DNA of 64,000 nt from Zwartia panacis (GCF_030410395.1 NZ_JAUHHF010000014.1:1-64000); one strand, 5' to 3'. Positions 37,497 through 47,340 are shown, counted from the stretch's first letter. Numbers and translations are program-made. The notes: a model not told the origin generated them from the sequence alone.

Positions 37497-39356
37497 ATGG
37501 CTACAGATTTGCTTGATCGAATTGAAAAACCTGCGGACCTCAAGGCGCTGGATAGGCGCGAGCTCAAAAAGCTCGCCGATGAACTGCGCGCTTTTGTTTT
37601 GCAAACTGTGTCTCGCACAGGTGGTCATCTCTCGTCCAACCTTGGTACTGTCGAACTGACTGTCGCGCTGCATCACGTCTACGATACGCCTCATGACAGG
37701 ATCATCTGGGATGTCGGACATCAGTCCTATCCGCACAAAATTTTAACGGGACGCAAGGAGGCGATGAGTACGCTTCGCCAGTTTGGCGGGATCTCCGGGT
37801 TTCCCAAGCGATCAGAGTCAGAATATGACGCGTTCGGTACGGCTCATTCTTCGACTTCGATCTCGGCCGCGCTCGGCATGGCGGTCGCTTCGCGCAATGC
37901 GGGTGTCGCGCGACAGCACATCGCTGTCATTGGTGATGGCGCCATGTCCGCAGGCATGGCTTTTGAGGCAATGAATAATGCGGGCGTCACGCCTGATATC
38001 AATTTGCTTGTGATTCTGAACGACAACGACATGTCGATTTCTCCGCCAGTCGGAGCCCTGAATCGCTACCTTGCACGCTTGTTGTCCGGACAGTTTTATG
38101 CCGCAGCGAAAAACGTCGGCCGGGCAGTGCTCCAGCATGTCCCCCCGGTGCTTGAGCTGGCTCGCCGTCTCGAAGAGCATGCCAAAGGAATGGTGACGCC
38201 GGCGACATTGTTCGAAGAAATGGGTTTTAACTACGTCGGTCCCATCGATGGCCATGATCTTGATGCACTGATACCGACCCTGCAAAACATGCGTGCATTG
38301 AAAGGGCCTCAGTTTTTGCACGTTGTCACAAAAAAGGGCCAGGGCTACAAGCTCGCCGAGGCCGATCCGGTGCTCTATCACGGACCTGGCAAGTTTGATC
38401 CTGCCGTGGGGATTCAAAAATCAACGACCGCGCCTAAAGTCACTTTCACCCAGGTCTTTGGCCAATGGTTGTGCGATATGGCTGAACACGATCCAAGGCT
38501 AAACGGAGTGACGCCCGCCATGCGCGAGGGCAGTGGTATGGTCGAGTTCGAGCGGCGCTTCCCGACGCGTTATTTTGATGTGGGTATCGCCGAACAACAT
38601 GCCGTCACGTTTGCGGCAGGCATGGCGTGTGAAGGTCAAAAACCCGTGCTGGCCATTTATTCGACTTTTTTGCAACGCGGTTATGACCAGTTGATCCACG
38701 ATGTGGCTCTTCAAAATCTCGATGTGACTTTTGCCCTGGACCGAGCGGGTCTGGTTGGCGCGGACGGTGCGACTCACGCAGGCAATTACGACATCGCTTT
38801 CTTGCGCTGTATTCCCAATATGGTGGTGGCGACGCCTTCGGACGAAAATGAAACCCGATTGCTGCTTTCAACCTGTTATCACTACACGGGCCCCGCTTCC
38901 GTGCGTTACCCCAGAGGTTCCGGTGCGGGTGCGGTAGTGGCTGCAGGTCTGGATACCGTTCCTTTGGGGCGAGGCATCGTTCGCCGGCGAGGTTCTGGCT
39001 TGGCGGTGCTGGTGTTTGGCACGCTTTTGCCTGCCGCGCTCAAAGCGGCTGAGATACTTGACCTCACCGTGGTGGATATGCGCTTTGTCAAGCCTATCGA
39101 TACACAGTTGGTGCTCCAGATGGCGGCTGAGCATCCACTCGGCCTCGTGACACTTGAAGAGGGTTGTGTGATGGGCGGCGCAGGGGCTGCAGTCTCTGAG
39201 ACGCTTGCCGCCCATGCGGTGGTCACGCCTATTTTGCATCTTGGCTTGCCTGACAGGTTTATCGATCATGGAGAGCAGGGGGCTTTGCTTGCGGGAGCTG
39301 GTTTGGATGCGGCCGGCATTGAGGCCGCCATCCGGACGCGTTTCTTCACATCTTGA
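37497..39356 (+). CDS. dxs: 1-deoxy-D-xylulose-5-phosphate synthase
   Basis: The first enzyme of the methylerythritol phosphate pathway, joining pyruvate and glyceraldehyde 3-phosphate with thiamine diphosphate. [12 protein letters not shown] and [16 protein letters not shown] are in the N-terminal domain. [16 protein letters not shown] binds the thiamine diphosphate metal. [17 protein letters not shown] carries the catalytic glutamate. The ATG at 37497 has GAGAA upstream and gives 619 residues. It is co-transcribed with ispA. Confidence 0.96.
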   Translation: MATDLLDRIEKPADLKALDRRELKKLADELRAFVLQTVSRTGGHLSSNLGTVELTVALHHVYDTPHDRIIWDVGHQSYPHKILTGRKEAMSTLRQFGGISGFPKRSESEYDAFGTAHSSTSISAALGMAVASRNAGVARQHIAVIGDGAMSAGMAFEAMNNAGVTPDINLLVILNDNDMSISPPVGALNRYLARLLSGQFYAAAKNVGRAVLQHVPPVLELARRLEEHAKGMVTPATLFEEMGFNYVGPIDGHDLDALIPTLQNMRALKGPQFLHVVTKKGQGYKLAEADPVLYHGPGKFDPAVGIQKSTTAPKVTFTQVFGQWLCDMAEHDPRLNGVTPAMREGSGMVEFERRFPTRYFDVGIAEQHAVTFAAGMACEGQKPVLAIYSTFLQRGYDQLIHDVALQNLDVTFALDRAGLVGADGATHAGNYDIAFLRCIPNMVVATPSDENETRLLLSTCYHYTGPASVRYPRGSGAGAVVAAGLDTVPLGRGIVRRRGSGLAVLVFGTLLPAALKAAEILDLTVVDMRFVKPIDTQLVLQMAAEHPLGLVTLEEGCVMGGAGAAVSETLAAHAVVTPILHLGLPDRFIDHGEQGALLAGAGLDAAGIEAAIRTRFFTS

Positions 39357-39484
39357 CCGGGATCCGCACCCTGATTTGCCAAAATGCGCTAAATGCGCGA
39401 AAATAATAGACTTTCTTGCTCGACCAGCATGATTTTTAGGTCTGATTTTTACCTCAGCTAGATCTCATTGTTGGCGGGCTGCCC

Positions 39485-39509
39485 CCGGCAGAAGTTTTTC
39501 TTCGACCGG
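39485..39509 (+). promoter_or_regulatory. Hairpin in the rpsF leader, candidate S6:S18 site
   Basis: CCGG (39485-39488) and CCGG (39506-39509) enclose a GAAG-TTTTT-CTTC inner stem just before the rpsF ribosome binding site. Many bacteria have an rpsF leader stem bound by the S6:S18 complex as feedback control. Position and shape fit, but the conserved bulge cannot be confirmed by eye. Confidence 0.35.
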
Positions 39510-39530
39510 ATATCCACAGGAGTGCATTGC

Positions 39531-39905
39531 ATGCGCCATTACGAAGTTGTTTTTATTGTCCATCCAGACCAGAGCGAGCAAGTTCCCGCGATGGTTGAGC
39601 GCTATCAGGCGCTGGTCACCACGCAGGGTGGAAAAGTCCACCGTACCGAAGACTGGGGCCGTCGCCAGTTGGCTTACCCAATCCAGAAGCTTGTCAAAGC
39701 CCATTACCTTTGCTTCAACATCGAATGCAGCCAGGCGACGCTCGACGAGCTTGAGCACTCTTTCCGTTACAACGACGCTGTGTTGCGTCACCTCGTTATC
39801 AAGACAAAAGCTGCTGAGACAGAGCCTTCAATCATGATGAAACAGGTCGAGCGCGAAGAGGCCCGTAAAGCATCTGCAGAATCGGCACCCGACGACATCG
39901 AGTAA
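39531..39905 (+). CDS. rpsF: 30S ribosomal protein S6
   Basis: The S6 protein of the small subunit platform, which pairs with S18. [25 protein letters not shown] and [20 protein letters not shown] match the family throughout. The ATG at 39531, with AGGAG eight bases upstream, gives 124 residues; the frame extends upstream without meaning. It leads the rpsF-priB-rpsR-rplI operon. Confidence 0.97.
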   Translation: MRHYEVVFIVHPDQSEQVPAMVERYQALVTTQGGKVHRTEDWGRRQLAYPIQKLVKAHYLCFNIECSQATLDELEHSFRYNDAVLRHLVIKTKAAETEPSIMMKQVEREEARKASAESAPDDIE

Positions 39906-39917
39906 GCCGGAGTCTTT

Positions 39918-40223
39918 GTGGCTCAGTCAGATGTGAATCGGCTTGAAGTGCAGGGATTAATCTCTGAACTGTCACCTCTCAGGTACACACCCGCAGGCGT
40001 TCCAGTTTTAGAGTTTTTACTTTCACATGAGTCCGAGGTCATAGAAGCAGGTCAACCACGTCGTATCGCATTGAATTTGATTGTTGTCGCGATGGGGGAT
40101 CTGGCACAGATGGCTGGCACGATGAGTTTAGGTAGCAAGGTCCGGCTTCAGGGTTTTCTGGCTCCGGTTCGTAAAGATTCTCAAAAATATCGGCTGCATG
40201 CGCAGCATATTCAACAAATTTGA
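39918..40223 (+). CDS. priB: Primosomal replication protein N (PriB)
   Basis: A single-stranded-DNA-binding OB-fold protein that helps reload DnaB at restarted forks. NRLEVQGLISELSPLRYTPAGVPVLEF and the LGSKVRLQGFLAP segment fit PriB, as do its size (101 residues) and its place between rpsF and rpsR. It starts with GTG, 12 bases after rpsF. Confidence 0.94.
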   Translation: MAQSDVNRLEVQGLISELSPLRYTPAGVPVLEFLLSHESEVIEAGQPRRIALNLIVVAMGDLAQMAGTMSLGSKVRLQGFLAPVRKDSQKYRLHAQHIQQI

Positions 40224-40235
40224 ACAAGGCATATC

Positions 40236-40508
40236 ATGGCTTTCTTCGGTAAACGTAAAGAAAAAAAGAAGTTCACCCAACAGAATCCGCTTTTCAAGCG
40301 TCGCAAATTCTGCCGCTTCAGCGCTGCTGGTATCGATCAGATCGATTACAAAGATCTGGACACGCTGCGTGACTTCATCCAGGAAAACGGCAAGATCATT
40401 CCCGCTCGTTTGACGGGTACAAAAGCAATCTATCAGCGACAGCTCGACTCAGCGATCAAGCGTGCGCGCTTTTTGGCTTTGCTGCCCTTCACTGATAACC
40501 ACAACTGA
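40236..40508 (+). CDS. rpsR: 30S ribosomal protein S18
   Basis: The S18 protein, partner of S6. A lysine-rich N-terminus is followed by [20 protein letters not shown] and the C-terminal [26 protein letters not shown], the standard signature. There are 90 residues, and it lies 12 bases after priB. Confidence 0.97.
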   Translation: MAFFGKRKEKKKFTQQNPLFKRRKFCRFSAAGIDQIDYKDLDTLRDFIQENGKIIPARLTGTKAIYQRQLDSAIKRARFLALLPFTDNHN

Positions 40509-40522
40509 TCCAGGGGCACATT

Positions 40523-40978
40523 ATGCAAATCATTCTGCTCGAAAAAGTCGTTAACGTTGGAAACCTCGGTGAAGTTGTTCGCGTGCGCGATGGCTATGCC
40601 CGCAATTTCCTGATTCCACAGAAAAAAGCCCGTCGTGCAACCGAAGCTGCTCTCAAAGAGTTCGAATTGCGTCGCGCTGAGCTTGAGAAAGCTCAAGCTG
40701 AAAAACTGGCCGCTTGCCAGGCATTGGGTGCTCGTCTGGAGAACTTCTCCTTGAGCATCAAGCAAAAAGCCGGCGTTGACGGTCGTTTGTTTGGTTCCGT
40801 CACCAACATGGATATCGCTCAAGGTTTGGTGGCAGCTGGTTTTGCTGGCATTGAAAAGTCACAGATTCGTTTGCCAGAGGGTCCTCTGAAGGCTGTTGGT
40901 GAGACTGCTATTCAAATTGCCCTGCATCCTGACGTGGTGACTAGCATCAATGTAGTCGTAGTGGGCGATCTGGTCTAA
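40523..40978 (+). CDS. rplI: 50S ribosomal protein L9
   Basis: The L9 protein of the large subunit, with an N-terminal globular domain ([32 protein letters not shown]), a long connecting helix and a C-terminal rRNA-binding domain. The 151 residues are typical. It is the last gene before a strong terminator. Confidence 0.97.
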   Translation: MQIILLEKVVNVGNLGEVVRVRDGYARNFLIPQKKARRATEAALKEFELRRAELEKAQAEKLAACQALGARLENFSLSIKQKAGVDGRLFGSVTNMDIAQGLVAAGFAGIEKSQIRLPEGPLKAVGETAIQIALHPDVVTSINVVVVGDLV

Positions 40979-40996
40979 GACCGGTTCATGCTTCAC

Positions 40997-41024
40997 AAAA
41001 AAGCCGGCGGTTGCCGGCTTTTTT
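40997..41024 (+). terminator. Intrinsic terminator after rplI
   Basis: A-run, AGCCGGC, a GGTT loop, GCCGGCT and six T residues form a strong hairpin 18 bases after the rplI stop. Confidence 0.93.
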
Positions 41025-41046
41025 ATATGGTTGATATTTCAAGCTG

Positions 41047-41868
41047 ATGAGCGAATCCACAGATCATTTTCACCAAGCGTTGAATGAATGGCTTGCGCGT
41101 CACACGCGAGTGTCAAACGATGTCTTCATCGAAGATCTTGGTGGGAGACTCTGTGCCATCAAAGTGAGAAGGCTCTCTGCATTAGGACTTTTGAGTTATT
41201 GCATCAGGTATTTACGCGCCTCGTTAATCTCAGTCTTTTGCTGGCTGGGTTTTAGAGAAAAGCCCTCCGCGCGGATTCTATTGCGTAATGGTCTTGAGGC
41301 CGAGACGCAGAGATTAATTCTTATGCAAGCGCGTGGATATCGCGTTCCCAAGGTATTGCATCACGCACCAGGCGTGTTGGTGCTTTCCTATGAAGGTGAA
41401 AGTCTGACCTCAAAAATTCGTGAGGCTGATTTCAAGGAACAACTCGTTTGGATGGATTTAGCCGCGCAAGACTTGGCGCAATTTCATCAGGCAGGATTTG
41501 TTCACGGCGGTGCTCAATTGCGTAACTTGATGGTGCAGGATGGTGTGCTAACTCGCATCGATTTTGAGGAAAATATTGCAGAAGCACTTTCCCGGCCGCT
41601 CGGACAAGCCTATGACGTGTATCAGATGATGTCCTCGATGGCAGGGTTGAGGGTCGAACAGTTTTCCGAGCTGGAGCGTCGGGCTTTGTGTGCAAGATTA
41701 CTGGATGCTTATCTGCAGGCAAATCCAGACCCTGCAGTGAGAATGCAGCTCACCCGTTTAGGTAGACTTTTTGCTGTCGTGCAACATTATCTCGGATGGT
41801 TATTGCGTCGCTTGCCGGGACGTGATGTCCGAGGCTTCTTGTACGTCACGGATGCCTTGAGGTTATGA
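41047..41868 (+). CDS. Protein-kinase-like fold protein with altered catalytic loop
   Basis: A 273-residue protein with the layout of small RIO/Bud32/LPS-kinase-like enzymes. It has a beta-strand lysine in CAIKV (Lys39), a possible helix-C glutamate (about 85-87), the catalytic-loop equivalent FVHGGAQLRN (151-160) and IDFEEN (171-176) as the DFG equivalent. The catalytic aspartate expected after HG is glycine (Gly155), while Asn160 and Asp172 are kept. A hydrophobic stretch near 50-68 could be a membrane-associating helix. It lies between the rplI terminator and dnaB (7 bases before dnaB), so the two are probably co-transcribed. Function unknown. Confidence 0.6.
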   Translation: MSESTDHFHQALNEWLARHTRVSNDVFIEDLGGRLCAIKVRRLSALGLLSYCIRYLRASLISVFCWLGFREKPSARILLRNGLEAETQRLILMQARGYRVPKVLHHAPGVLVLSYEGESLTSKIREADFKEQLVWMDLAAQDLAQFHQAGFVHGGAQLRNLMVQDGVLTRIDFEENIAEALSRPLGQAYDVYQMMSSMAGLRVEQFSELERRALCARLLDAYLQANPDPAVRMQLTRLGRLFAVVQHYLGWLLRRLPGRDVRGFLYVTDALRL

Positions 41869-41875
41869 TTCATCC

Positions 41876-43252
41876 ATGAATAATCCCCCAGATCCACAGC
41901 TTGACTATTTGCGTGTTCCTCCTCACTCCGTCGAAGCGGAGCAATCGGTTTTGGGCGGGCTTTTGCTCGACAATGGGGCGTGGGAGCGCGTCACGGACGT
42001 TGTCAACGAAGAGGACTTTTATCGCTATGATCACAGACTGATCTGGCACCACATTTCTCGTTTGATCAACCTTTCGCGTCCCGCTGATGTTGTGACTGTC
42101 CACGAGTCGATCGCCAGCGTTGGCAAGTCCGAGGAAGTGGGTGGGCTGGGATACCTGAATGCGCTTGCGCATAATACGCCCTCGGCCGCAAACATCCGGC
42201 GCTATGCAGAGATCGTGCGCGAGCGCTCGATGCTGCGAAAACTCGTGTCGGTTGCCGATGAGATTGCCGCGACTGCGTTTAATCCTCAGGGTAAAGAAGC
42301 GCGTCAATTGCTCGATGAGGCGGAGTCCAAGGTTTTTAAAATTGCCCAAGAGGGCGCCAAAGCCAGTGCGGGCTTCAGGGAAATTCAGCCTTTGCTTTCG
42401 GAAGTTGTCGAGCGCATTGATGAGCTATATCACCGCGAAGGTGATACAGATGTGACGGGCGTGCCCACCGGCTTTACAGACCTGGATCGGATGACTTCAG
42501 GCTTGCAGTCGGGCGATTTGGTAATCGTAGCAGGGCGGCCCTCCATGGGTAAGACTTCGCTTGCGATGAACATCGCCGAGCATGTCGCAATCGAGCAAGG
42601 TCTGCCTGTTGCTGTTTTTTCCATGGAAATGGGCGCCGTCCAATTGGCGATGCGCATGCTGGGCTCAGTCGGTATGCTGGATCAGCATCGTATGCGCACG
42701 GGAAAGTTGCTGGCCGATGACTGGCCGCGCGTGACACACGCCGTTCAGCGCATGCAGGATGCGCAGATGTATATCGACGAGACGCCTGCATTGAGTTCTG
42801 TCGAAGTGCGCGCGCGCGCCCGTCGCCTCGCTCGACAATGCGGCAAACTCGGTCTGATCGTGATCGATTACTTGCAATTGATGGGGGCCAGTTCAGCGGG
42901 TGAAAACAGAGCGACAGAGATCTCTGAAATCAGCCGCTCTCTGAAAGCACTGGGTAAAGAACTGGAGTGTCCTGTCATCGCCTTGTCCCAGCTCAATCGT
43001 AGTCTGGAGCAACGGCCGAATAAACGACCGGTCATGAGCGACTTGCGCGAGTCGGGCGCCATCGAACAAGACGCAGATTTGATCTTGTTTATCTATCGCG
43101 ATGAGGTCTACAACCCTGATTCGCCAGACAAGGGTACTGCAGAGATCATCATTGGCAAGCAGCGAAATGGTCCGATCGGGACAGTACGCTTGACTTTCCA
43201 GGGTTCAAGCACCCGCTTCTTGAATTTTGCGGGTGGCGGCGCAAGCTATTGA
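41876..43252 (+). CDS. dnaB: Replicative DNA helicase DnaB
   Basis: The hexameric 5'-3' helicase of the replisome. The N-terminal domain (PPHSVEAEQSVLGGLLLDNGAWERV) is followed by a linker and the RecA-like core with Walker A AGRPSMGKTS (about 219-228), Walker B LIVIDYLQLM, and SDLRESGAIEQDADLI. The 458 residues are standard and there is no intein. The gene follows the ribosomal protein block, the usual place in this lineage. Confidence 0.97.
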   Translation: MNNPPDPQLDYLRVPPHSVEAEQSVLGGLLLDNGAWERVTDVVNEEDFYRYDHRLIWHHISRLINLSRPADVVTVHESIASVGKSEEVGGLGYLNALAHNTPSAANIRRYAEIVRERSMLRKLVSVADEIAATAFNPQGKEARQLLDEAESKVFKIAQEGAKASAGFREIQPLLSEVVERIDELYHREGDTDVTGVPTGFTDLDRMTSGLQSGDLVIVAGRPSMGKTSLAMNIAEHVAIEQGLPVAVFSMEMGAVQLAMRMLGSVGMLDQHRMRTGKLLADDWPRVTHAVQRMQDAQMYIDETPALSSVEVRARARRLARQCGKLGLIVIDYLQLMGASSAGENRATEISEISRSLKALGKELECPVIALSQLNRSLEQRPNKRPVMSDLRESGAIEQDADLILFIYRDEVYNPDSPDKGTAEIIIGKQRNGPIGTVRLTFQGSSTRFLNFAGGGASY

Positions 43253-43279
43253 TGGATGTAAAAGTGTGCGGGTCGGGAC

Positions 43280-44437
43280 TTAGTTCAGATCCGTACGAGA
43301 CATCGCGACAGCTTGACGGTTTTGCACGAGTTGTCTGATTTTGACTGCATCACCGATGCGCGTGCCTTTACCGTCAGCATTCAACAATACAATCGCGGTG
43401 TCGCGGTTGTTGATCCGGGCAACCATTACCAAACATTGACCGGCTTCGTTGATGAAGCCAGTCTTGGATACTCTGATATCCCAGTTTGGATTGGTCACGA
43501 GCATATTGGTATTGCGGAACAATGTCGCATGTCCGCGCGTTGAAATTTCGTGTTGCTGGTTTGTGGTGTAGTAACGAATACTGGGTCTGGCGGCTGTGGC
43601 CTGCATCAATTTGACCAAATCTCTGGGTGTCGAAACGTTCGCACTGGATAGACCTGTGGGCTCGACAAAGCGGCTGTCGTGCATGCCCAGCTCTCGCGCT
43701 TTGTTGTTCATAGCCGCGACAAAGGCAGGCATGCCACCCGGATAGTAGCGACCCAAAGCGTTGGCTGCCCGATTTTCGGAAGACATGAGCGCGAGATGCA
43801 GCATGTCACCACGTGAAAGTCTGACACCGACAGCCAAGCGTGAACGACTGAATTTCACCACATCGACGTCATCTTGCGTGACCTGGAGCATTTCATCGAG
43901 CGGCTGCTTGGCATCCACTACCACTAAGGCGGTCATGAGTTTTGTAATGCTCGCAATGGGGCGCGCGACATCATCATTACGTGCAAACAACACCGCTTTG
44001 CTGTTGAGGTCTTGAACAAACACAACGTTTGAACGCAAGGCGCTCGCAGGGTTGCCGGATTTGCGGTCCGCTTGCGCGCGTTGAGCGCTTGCAGCGCTTG
44101 CGACAGCAGCTGTCGTCGCACCTGCCGCGAGTGCTTTCTGCGTTGTCGAGGTCGACTTGCTGCCGCGCGTGCCTTGTGGTGTGCCGCCAGGAGCCGCTTT
44201 CTTTTGTTTGGTATTCGCGGAGGTTTTGCTTTTCGACTGAGTCGACGTAGCAGTGCTCTTTTTCGATGCAGAGGTATTTTGTGTAGTTTTTTTGGTTTGT
44301 GACGGTTTCGCTTTGGATGTTTGCGTGCTGCTTGTCGTACTTTGCGCGAAACTTGGGCTGCTAACAAGTGCCAAACTCAGACTGACCAAGCCTGTGAGGC
44401 ATACTTTTCTAAGGGAAAACAAACGACCTGCACGCAT
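43280..44437 (-). CDS. pbpG: D-alanyl-D-alanine endopeptidase (PbpG/PBP7-like)
   Basis: A periplasmic penicillin-binding-type peptidase that cuts peptidoglycan cross-links. A signal peptide (cleavage near 31 after SFA) is followed by about 70 residues of Lys/Thr/Ser/Gln-rich linker and the S11 peptidase domain. SITK (163-166) holds the nucleophile, SEN (220-222) is the second motif and KTG near 330 the third. PBP7 of E. coli lacks the charged linker. It lies 81 bases downstream of the pdxA-like gene and is probably transcribed from its own AT-rich promoter. Confidence 0.92.
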   Translation of the reverse strand: MRAGRLFSLRKVCLTGLVSLSLALVSSPSFAQSTTSSTQTSKAKPSQTKKTTQNTSASKKSTATSTQSKSKTSANTKQKKAAPGGTPQGTRGSKSTSTTQKALAAGATTAAVASAASAQRAQADRKSGNPASALRSNVVFVQDLNSKAVLFARNDDVARPIASITKLMTALVVVDAKQPLDEMLQVTQDDVDVVKFSRSRLAVGVRLSRGDMLHLALMSSENRAANALGRYYPGGMPAFVAAMNNKARELGMHDSRFVEPTGLSSANVSTPRDLVKLMQATAARPSIRYYTTNQQHEISTRGHATLFRNTNMLVTNPNWDIRVSKTGFINEAGQCLVMVARINNRDTAIVLLNADGKGTRIGDAVKIRQLVQNRQAVAMSRTDLN

Positions 44438-44470
44438 TCCTAGCGCCCTTTAAGTATAAAAACTATTCAA

Positions 44471-44476
44471 ATTATA
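44471..44476 (-). promoter_or_regulatory. Candidate -10 for pbpG in an AT-rich spacer
   Basis: On the pbpG strand this reads TATAAT, 34 bases before the ATG. The surrounding 80-base spacer is very AT-rich, with repeated AAACTATT copies and their complement, and no strong -35. Confidence 0.4.
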
Positions 44477-44518
44477 TACTTAGCTAGGATAGTTAAACTA
44501 TTTATTTATTAACATTAT

Positions 44519-45553
44519 TTAAATCAAGGGTTTACCCTGATCATTTTGCTCGTATTTTGCCTGGGTGAGGCTGAGGGCAAGCTTGAACGCGGTCATCAGA
44601 GAGGAGGGATCAGCAACCCCTTTGCCGGCAATATCAAAAGCCGTACCGTGATCGACACTGGTTCTGACAAAAGGCAGTCCAACCGTGACGTTGACGCCTT
44701 CATCAATCCCCAAATACTTGATTGGAATGAGACCTTGATCGTGGTACTGAGCCACGCAAATATCAAATTCACCTCTGCGGGCACGCATGAACACGGTGTC
44801 GCCGGGCCAGGGTCCGGAAGCATCGATCCCTTTGGCACGTGCTTGTGCGATCGCAGGCGCGATGATGTCTAAATCTTCACGTCCAAACTTGCCGTGTTCT
44901 CCTGCGTGTGGATTGAGTCCAGCCACCGCGACCCGCGGCGAGGCGATGCCCATGCCTTGACACGCCTGTGCCGCAAGCTCAATGGTTCGTAGCTCAAGTT
45001 CTTGACTCAAGGTAGGTGACACTTCAGCCAGTGCAATATGAATCGTCGCCAAAATCACACGTAACTGGTCATTCACCAACATCATGGCGACATGCTTTGT
45101 GTTTGAACGTTCTGCAAGAATTTCAGTATGACCGGGATAATCGATGCCAGCAGCGTGCATGGACTCTTTGTTCAACGGCGCAGTGACAATGGCGCGTACG
45201 CGCTTGGCCATGGCGTCATCAATTGCACGCTCGAGTGCTTGAACAGCAGCTTTCCCTGCACGCGCATCCACGACACCATACGGAAGGTCAGCGGGTAGGG
45301 TTGGAGTTGTGGGTTTGACGAATAGACTGCCCGCTTGTTGATAGTCCCCGGTCAGCGCATCTTGTGGCGACAATTCAATGATATTGAGAGGCTGTCCAAG
45401 TAGGGCGCAAGCGCGTCTTAAAGCGCCCGCATCACCATACACGACACACGGAGCAGTCAGTCCAGCGGCGTGAAGTTTCACGATGATTTCCGGACCGATG
45501 CCAGCAGCATCGCCCAAGGTCATGGCAAGCGGTATGCGTCTGTTTGTCGACAT
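44519..45553 (-). CDS. pdxA: PdxA-family 4-phosphohydroxy-L-threonine dehydrogenase
   Basis: A metal-dependent oxidative decarboxylase that converts 4-phosphohydroxy-L-threonine in pyridoxal phosphate synthesis. TLGDAAGIGPEIIVK starts the protein, PGHTEILAE and GLNPHAGEHGKFG supply metal-binding histidines, and YHDQGLIPIKYL and HGTAFDIAGKG complete the site. The N-terminal GDAAGIGPEI is closer to the PdxA2 group (four-carbon acid-sugar catabolism) than to classic PdxA. No pdxJ, ksgA or DUF1537 gene is nearby to decide. It follows phoH by 17 bases. Confidence 0.85.
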   Translation of the reverse strand: MSTNRRIPLAMTLGDAAGIGPEIIVKLHAAGLTAPCVVYGDAGALRRACALLGQPLNIIELSPQDALTGDYQQAGSLFVKPTTPTLPADLPYGVVDARAGKAAVQALERAIDDAMAKRVRAIVTAPLNKESMHAAGIDYPGHTEILAERSNTKHVAMMLVNDQLRVILATIHIALAEVSPTLSQELELRTIELAAQACQGMGIASPRVAVAGLNPHAGEHGKFGREDLDIIAPAIAQARAKGIDASGPWPGDTVFMRARRGEFDICVAQYHDQGLIPIKYLGIDEGVNVTVGLPFVRTSVDHGTAFDIAGKGVADPSSLMTAFKLALSLTQAKYEQNDQGKPLI

Positions 45554-45570
45554 AAACGTGTGTGGCGCTT

Positions 45571-47289
45571 TTAAAGGACTTCGCCCGCGTAGTCTGCGAG
45601 GCGAGAGCGTTCTCCACGCTGCAGCGTGACGTGTCCCGCGTGAGGCCAGCCTTTGAAACGATCGACAACAAAGGTCAGCCCGGAGCTGCCTTCGGTCAGG
45701 TAGGGTGTATCGATTTGCGCGATGTTACCCAGGCAAATGACCTTGGTACCCGGTCCTGCCCGCGTGATCAACGTTTTCATTTGTTTGGGCGTCAGGTTTT
45801 GCGCCTCGTCGATAATCAGGTACTTGTTTAAAAATGTGCGGCCGCGCATGAAATTGAGCGACTTGACCTTGATCCGCGAGCGGATTAAATCCAGCGTGCC
45901 GGTGCGTCCCCAGTCATGTGTCTGACCACTGCCAATTGAACTGCCGCCTTCGGTTTCTCCCATGGTGAGCACTTCGAGGTTATCCTCCAGCGCGCCCATC
46001 CAGGGTTGCATTTTTTCTTCTTCGGTGCCGGGCAAAAATCCAATGTCTTCGCCAACGGGAACGGTCACTCGCGTGATGATGATCTCAGAGTAGCGTTTGG
46101 TTTCGAGGACTTGCGCAAGTCCCGCCGCTAGCGTCAAGAGTGTTTTTCCAGTGCCTGCTTGTCCAAGCAGGGAGACAAAATCGCACTCTGGATCCATCAA
46201 GAGGTTCATCGCGAAATTTTGTTCGCGATTGCGGGCCGTCACACCCCAGACATTATTTTTGCCATGTGTAAAGTCCCGCAGCGTCGCCAGCACAGCTGTT
46301 TTTCCACTGACTTCGCGCACTTGCGCGTAGAGCGGCATCGGTCCTTCAAAATAGACAAATTGATTCACCATGAACTGATGGCACAGTGGTCCCGAGATTC
46401 GGTAATAGGTTGTGCCTCCTTGCTGCCAGGACTCCACACCTTTGCCGTGTTTGTTCCAGAAATTATCCGGCAGGGCAAGCATCCCGCTGTACAGCAGATC
46501 AGAGTCCTCAAGGACCTGGTCGTTGAAGTAGTCCTCAGCCGACAGCGACAGCGTTCGCGCCTTGAGCCGCATATTGATATCTTTGGATACCAGTACGACT
46601 TCGCGGTCGGTAAACTTGTCATGTAATGCTCGCACGACGCCAAGAATTTGATTGTCGGCTTTGCCCATCGGAAGATCCGGTGGGAGTGTGCTCGCCATAG
46701 CGGTTGTCTGGAAAAACAAGCGACCGGTGGCATCTTTGTGACCGAGCCCATCGAGGGGTAGACCCAATTCAAGATCACGATGCTCGCCGACAAGGGTATC
46801 CAGAGATCTGCTCACCTGGCGCGCGTTTCTGGCAACTTCAGACATCCCTTTCTTTTGATGATCGAGTTCTTCGAGTGTCATCATTGGCAGGAATACGTCG
46901 TGTTCCTCAAATCTGAATAGTGAGCTCGGATCATGGAGCAAGACGTTTGTATCGAGCACAAACAGTTTGCGCACCGCATGACCGGAAGATTTGGATGCGG
47001 GTTTGACTGTGGTGGTTGACCCGGCTGGTTTCTTACGCACAGACCCTTTCGGTTTTGTCGAGAGCTTTTCCGCGCCTTCGGACAAACTCGACAGATCAAG
47101 CGTGATGGACTTCGACGGTTTCTCCATCGCAATGGGTTTCAACGCAACAGTTTCGATTGCCTCGATCAATGGGTGTGGGTCAGAGGAGCTGCTCGGCTCG
47201 CGTGGGGCGGTCGTATCTTTGGGTTCGAGCTTGAGGTCTGCGACATCGAGAATGGCGGCAGGGCGTGTGGGCAGCTTTGGCAAAGGCAT
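45571..47289 (-). CDS. PhoH-family ATPase with N-terminal PIN domain
   Basis: A PIN nuclease-like domain (KLFVLDTNVLLHDPSS from about residue 107) fused to a PhoH ATPase domain, the PhoH2/YlaK arrangement linked to RNA unwinding and cleavage. Walker A is GQAGTGKT near 373, GFLPGTEEEKM follows, and LIIDEAQNLTP is Walker B. About 100 residues before the PIN domain are Ser/Thr/Lys/Pro-rich. GGGAGA lies upstream of the ATG. It is between a peroxiredoxin and a PdxA-type gene on the same strand. No antitoxin-like partner precedes it. Confidence 0.9.
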   Translation of the reverse strand: MPLPKLPTRPAAILDVADLKLEPKDTTAPREPSSSSDPHPLIEAIETVALKPIAMEKPSKSITLDLSSLSEGAEKLSTKPKGSVRKKPAGSTTTVKPASKSSGHAVRKLFVLDTNVLLHDPSSLFRFEEHDVFLPMMTLEELDHQKKGMSEVARNARQVSRSLDTLVGEHRDLELGLPLDGLGHKDATGRLFFQTTAMASTLPPDLPMGKADNQILGVVRALHDKFTDREVVLVSKDINMRLKARTLSLSAEDYFNDQVLEDSDLLYSGMLALPDNFWNKHGKGVESWQQGGTTYYRISGPLCHQFMVNQFVYFEGPMPLYAQVREVSGKTAVLATLRDFTHGKNNVWGVTARNREQNFAMNLLMDPECDFVSLLGQAGTGKTLLTLAAGLAQVLETKRYSEIIITRVTVPVGEDIGFLPGTEEEKMQPWMGALEDNLEVLTMGETEGGSSIGSGQTHDWGRTGTLDLIRSRIKVKSLNFMRGRTFLNKYLIIDEAQNLTPKQMKTLITRAGPGTKVICLGNIAQIDTPYLTEGSSGLTFVVDRFKGWPHAGHVTLQRGERSRLADYAGEVL

Positions 47290-47340
47290 ACGAGAAATCT
47301 CCCGGGGTGCAAGCGATAAAAAGTTGTGGATGAGGATGAA

